Source: Chloromonas sp. AAM2
Taxonomy: Eukaryota; Chlorophyta; Chlorophyceae; Chlamydomonadales; Chlamydomonadaceae
Direction of reading: 5' to 3'
DNA: 12,581 bases
Assembly: GCA_004335635.1 (NCBI GenBank)
Contig: QAXH01000478.1
Span: 1 to 12,581 of the forward strand
The translations under genes and the position numbers were made by a program. The notes under the pieces were generated by a model that saw nothing but the letters and a program-made list of their open reading frames with translations, did no database searches and had not been told where the DNA came from. This document shows, piece after piece, positions 9,640 through 12,581 of this stretch. Positions within the stretch are counted from its first letter, which is position 1, and every line of letters begins with the position of its first letter.

Positions 9640-9705
9640 AACGCCTCGAGGTACTATCCTGACCGCAAACCTCGTTAGACCCAAAATGGGCCTGAGAACT
9701 TGCAT
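9640..9705 (-). pseudogene. Second, diverged fragment of the 8.4-9.0 kb coding relic
   Basis: On the minus strand this reads MQVLRPILGLTRFAVRIVPRG, which aligns with AQVQEILAPKMTARFTIYESIVPRG encoded at about 8830-8765. The DNA is also similar, sharing CCTCGAGGYACTATC and AACCTCG in the same order on the plus strand. Stops in all forward readings just upstream suggest that it is not functional. Only this short part of the relic is recognisable here. Confidence 0.35.
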
Positions 9706-10082
9706 ATGGAAATCAAATGTTATGTCTCAGGGTCAGACGTCAGGGTCAAAGTCAAAACCAGGTTCTGCCAATTTCATTCGTCAACTGCCCTTGAGTGCTT
9801 GGAGAAGCCTCCGGGTTGCAGACCTCGACCTCAACGGCAAAATGTGCATGAACAACATGCGTCGCTAGTCCAGCTTCCATGCGTGTTGCTTTCTATGGCA
9901 TCTTGAAGATCTTGGACAGCTTGGACTCGCACGCTTTGGATGCGCCTTCTCTGCTCTGTTTCTCTGGTTTCGTGTCCTTCATAGCCGGTTACCTTTCTTT
10001 TTGCCTTGTTCCTTTCTGCCTTCTGGCCTGTCCCTGCCTTTGTTCCTGCCTTTCTTCTTTCTTGCTCAGGTTAGGTCAGGAC
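9706..10082. other. Unassigned stretch with pyrimidine-rich tract
   Basis: Nothing recognisable is encoded. Plus-strand open frames overlap each other with no motif. From about 9950 to 10075 the plus strand becomes strongly pyrimidine-rich (TTTCT, CCTTTG, TTCTTTC blocks); such a tract could be noncoding or the trace of an intron 3' end. Confidence 0.45.
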
Positions 10083-10095
10083 GGTGTCCAATCTC

Positions 10096-10206
10096 GCATG
10101 TCTACGCCTCACATGTCTACGCCTTTCTACGTCAGAAATGGGCAGTTTGCAGAATCTATGCGTAGAAAAGTAGAGTAGAAATCTACCATAAAATCTACGT
10201 CTACGC
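10096..10206. repeat. Cluster of TCTACG / GTAGA words forming nested inverted repeats
   Basis: CATGTCTACGCCT occurs twice in tandem near 10096-10122, and related TCTACG words occur at about 10125 and 10194-10206. GCGTAGA at 10160-10166 pairs with TCTACGC at 10200-10206; inside that, GTAGA at 10170-10174 pairs with TCTAC at 10194-10198; innermost, 10175-10186 is its own short palindrome (GTAGA, AA, TCTAC). This resembles a small foldback element or the end of a larger repeat, but no target-site duplication was found. Confidence 0.6.
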
Positions 10207-11122
10207 CTCGGCACAACATTAACTGTCATACTAGGCTGCTTGCCACCTGCGCCCTTTGCAACTTGTGTACAACTTTGCGCTGAGTTGCATCTGCCTCAAT
10301 CAAGATATCCCATGCATTGCTTGCTAGCATTCGCACTCTCTGCATGTGGCCTCCCTGATGTAATGTGTAGCGATGATGCCATACCTCCTCCTAAGCATGA
10401 TGGTGCCCTACTACTGAGCCTGAGCAGGAACTGTGTGCCATTGTACTAATCCAACAAACGACGATCATGCTTGAACGTATGCATGCGTGCTTGCATTCAA
10501 ATGCGTGCTTGCATGGGAAATGGATTGGAGGCTGTGTCGTTGGCAGACGGGCCCTCGGCAAATCGACAGCAGAGCAAGTGAATATATACGCTCATATCAG
10601 TAACTTGCCTGCAAAGGCTCGCTTGGCTCGGGGTCATTTGTCGGTTTCGCACGCCCTGAGTATAAAGAGCGCAAACTCAGCCAGCCTTCTAGTTGCACCA
10701 GCCGCAGGTTACCGCCAAACTGTTATGCACGGAGACTCTGTCTACAAGTCACATTCGGAAAAGTTACGTGTTTGACGTGTTTTAGTTTCTCTGGTAATTT
10801 CTCACGTGAAGTCTCTGAGGTTCAATGTCAATGTCAGGGGGTGGTTTTACGGAAGGTCCAGCTTGGCCTGTTCAATGCCCAGGGAAAGTGGCGCTGCAGT
10901 GGGTGCTGGCAGCGCAAGCAGTTCAAACAACGGAGCCGCACACGAAAAGGTCCGCACGACGTGTTAGTGTAAGTTACTAATGCATGGACGCTCTGGACGA
11001 GGCACCTTGGACTCATACCTGCCAGCAGATGCACCGTTGCGCCGGTTGCCATCTCCTGTAATTTTGCGCCAGTCCAAGCACGTTGTGTTCAAATATTGTT
11101 GGACAGAGGGCATAGCCTTATG
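10207..11122. other. Intergenic region without a supported gene
   Basis: Plus-strand open frames at 10240-10449, 10467-10775 and 10772-10972 lack family motifs and overlap minus-strand frames of similar size. ATGCGTGCTTGCAT is directly repeated at 10483-10496 and 10501-10514. AT-rich TATA-like words occur near 10579 (ATATATA) and 10660 (TATAAAG) on the plus strand, which could serve an unseen gene, but nothing downstream supports one. The plus frame ending at 10972 has a short CSGC plus basic stretch that is too little to name. Confidence 0.4.
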
Positions 11123-11167
11123 CCACCGGACTTGACGAAAGTCCATCCAGGCGCCCGGTGGACTTTC
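11123..11167. repeat. Overlapping, mutually exclusive inverted repeats
   Basis: GAAAGTCCA at 11137-11145 is perfectly complementary to TGGACTTTC at 11159-11167 (13-base loop). CCACCGG at 11123-11129 is perfectly complementary to CCGGTGG at 11155-11161. GGACTT at 11128-11133 can also pair with AAGTCC at 11139-11144. The stems share bases, so only some can form at once. It may be a foldback element remnant or a folded RNA segment; no function is assigned. Confidence 0.55.
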
Positions 11168-11524
11168 ACATACTGGTGCCTCACCTGCAACGTTGCAACG
11201 CCCGAGGCCAGATTATTGCGCGTCACCTGACAGGGTCGCTGCAGCTTCCAAGGGCATAGCACGGTACGAGACAAGGATCTTCGCGTGAAAAGGGCGGACT
11301 AGAAAATGTTGGGTCCTGTTGACACTGGTGCGCGCGGTGTAGCACTCTATCTGATGATATGCTAAGCTCATTCTACGGTGCAAGCGCTGAAACGGCCATT
11401 TCATGTGGGTGACGCGCCAGGGTTTGGTCCGTTATTATTCGTCGGTTCGTTGACGGTATGATGGGACATAATAAGCCAATGTGCTGGGGCATTACTGGCT
11501 GCAGATTTCGTTCACTCTTCCAGC
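11168..11524 (+). promoter_or_regulatory. Putative upstream/promoter region of the Whirly gene
   Basis: This is the interval before the Whirly ATG. The minus-strand frames here (for example 11213-11404) carry no recognised motif. A CCAAT word lies at 11475-11479, about 45-50 bases before the ATG, but no clear TATA box is visible. The Whirly reading frame has an in-frame TGA at 11459-11461 and no ATG between it and 11525. Confidence 0.35.
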
Positions 11525-12375
11525 ATGTTTCGTCAAATTACCGCCCGCATCGGCGCCTTGGCACCTAGCACCAATTTCGCAAAAAGCGTAGCAACCATAG
11601 CTCTTCAGCAGGGCACTTCATGGATGCCGCCCAGGCGCACCATGCATCAGCATCAGGGCGCCGTGCCGGCCGCGGGCAAGATTTACTCTTCGTATGAGTT
11701 GTACAAGGTAATGCCGGTTCGGCGCACAACATGTCGTTTCGACGCATTATTTCGACGCATTACTTCGACGCATAATTCCGGTGCCATCATCTATTACAAG
11801 CCATTGCAAGCGCGAACGAGCTGGCTCTGTCCCGCAAGCAAAATCGGCTGCAAAGAAGTGCATGTGTGGAGACCCTGGACGCGCTGACGCCAGCCAATAC
11901 TTTCTTGTCAGCAGCTGTGCATTTGAGCCGGCACATGTTCAGGCGTGATTGGCCAACTAGCACAAGCTCCTCAATTCAGGGAGAGATAGTAGCTTGGCTG
12001 AACGTTTTGGGCTGGCCTCTTGATACAGTCCTCGCCTCCCTGTCTCCGCAGGACATGGCAGCGTTCAAGGCCTATCCCATACTACCGCAGTTCGTGACTA
12101 CACCGACAAACGACTTTCGCCTTCAGCAAAAGGGCGCTTTTATAATAGAGTTGGCGAACATCCTGCCCACCTCGGTGCGTTGGAATGTGCCCCATTCCAC
12201 CTCAGTTCGTCGGTGCATCATCATGGCAATGGCACGGCACGGCATGATTTCGCTCAAGCCATACACTCCAACTTCCATACATCGTTGTCTGTTTGTGGCG
12301 TGGTGTTCGTCCTTGCAGCGAGTGCCAGGGCAACGCAACTATGATTACATCAACAAGGTCAATCTGGCCCTGTAT
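11525..12375 (+). CDS. WHY: Whirly family ssDNA-binding protein, organelle-targeted, 5' exons 1-3, truncated by window edge
   Basis: Exons are 11525-11707, 12052-12174 and 12319-12375, with GT..AG introns and phase 0 throughout, giving 121 codons before a GTGAGT donor at 12376. Whirly proteins bind single-stranded DNA in plastids, mitochondria and (in plants) the nucleus, and protect organelle genomes from error-prone repair. Residues 1-~48 look like a presequence: Arg/Lys/Ser/Ala-rich with no acidic residues (MFRQITARIGAL...). IYSSYELYK at 53-61 continues as DMAAFKAYPILPQF, aligning without gaps to the family YSxYxxYKGKAALSVEPVLP. FRLQQKGAFIIEL near 83 matches the FRLSRRGVVML strand; RNYDYINKVNLALY near 108 matches ERKYDWEKRQLFALS. 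The KGKAAL motif is altered to KDMAAF. The ATG follows an in-frame TGA at 11459. About half of a normal Whirly domain is still missing to the right. Whether the target is plastid or mitochondrion cannot be decided by eye. Confidence 0.82.
11738..11775. repeat. 13-bp tandem repeat in Whirly intron 1
   Basis: TTCGACGCAT occurs at 11738-11747, 11751-11760 and 11764-11773, a strict 13-base period with unit roughly TTTCGACGCATTA. It lies about 30 bases inside the 344-base intron 1 (11708-12051). The rest of that intron shows no gene or other repeat. Confidence 0.85.
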
Positions 12376-12581
12376 GTGAGTGCAGTTATGGCGGTATTGC
12401 AAGTGCACCAAAGCTTCCAAAAAAGAAGTTTGCCAGTTCTGGGACAGTTCTTGTGTGAATTGGTCTGTATTACCGCCAGGAACCATTGTGTGTCAGTCAA
12501 CATGTGTATGTGCGTGTGTGTGAACCGCACATGGGTTGAACAGCGGAGTGAACATCGCGTGTTGTGGTAGACGGTGCACTG
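12376..12581 (+). other. Start of Whirly intron 3
   Basis: After the GTGAGT donor at 12376 no stretch resembles the expected next Whirly block (PTEVGSLI-like, following FALS). The remaining 206 bases are therefore read as intron. A GT-rich patch (TGTGTATGTGCGTGTGTGTG) occurs at about 12501-12522. Confidence 0.55.

Noticed and set aside
11866..12570. 234-codon plus-strand open frame crossing the right end
   Set aside because: It is Whirly exons 2 and 3 with introns read through; GT..AG splicing gives exact family alignment, while the extra segments match nothing.

Overview
The window looks like intron-rich nuclear DNA of a flagellated green alga, most likely a chlorophyte; the species cannot be named from the sequence. 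The evidence is: three genes split by spliceosomal GT..AG introns whose phases agree at every junction I joined; an intraflagellar-transport subunit (a ciliated lineage); and two protein families best known from the green lineage, Whirly and CBP60. All family calls rest on recognised protein motifs, not on a database search.

Layout. (1) 58-2280, minus strand: the 5' half of an IFT70/TTC30 gene, six exons, running off the left edge. (2) 2281-3677: an intergenic stretch with no convincing gene. (3) 3678-7851, minus strand: a complete nine-exon gene (about 732 codons in my model) for a CBP60-like (calmodulin-binding protein 60) putative transcription regulator, with a cysteine cluster before the conserved core and a long Pro/Gly/Ser/Gln-rich C-terminal region. 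(4) About 8.1-11.5 kb: gene-poor and repeat-rich DNA. It holds a degraded coding relic on the minus strand with a second diverged fragment nearby, a 22-bp minisatellite with internal hairpins, a cluster of TCTAC/GTAGA words, and a set of mutually exclusive inverted repeats. (5) 11525 to beyond the right edge, plus strand: the first three exons of a Whirly gene for an organelle-targeted single-stranded-DNA-binding protein.

The three genes do not form a pathway. IFT70 belongs to cilium assembly, the CBP60-like protein probably to nuclear Ca2+/calmodulin-linked transcription, and Whirly to organelle genome maintenance. I found no clear new multi-gene system. The most noteworthy items are the CBP60-type protein in what appears to be an alga, the altered KGKAAL motif of the Whirly protein, and two splice donors that lie inside tandem repeats.
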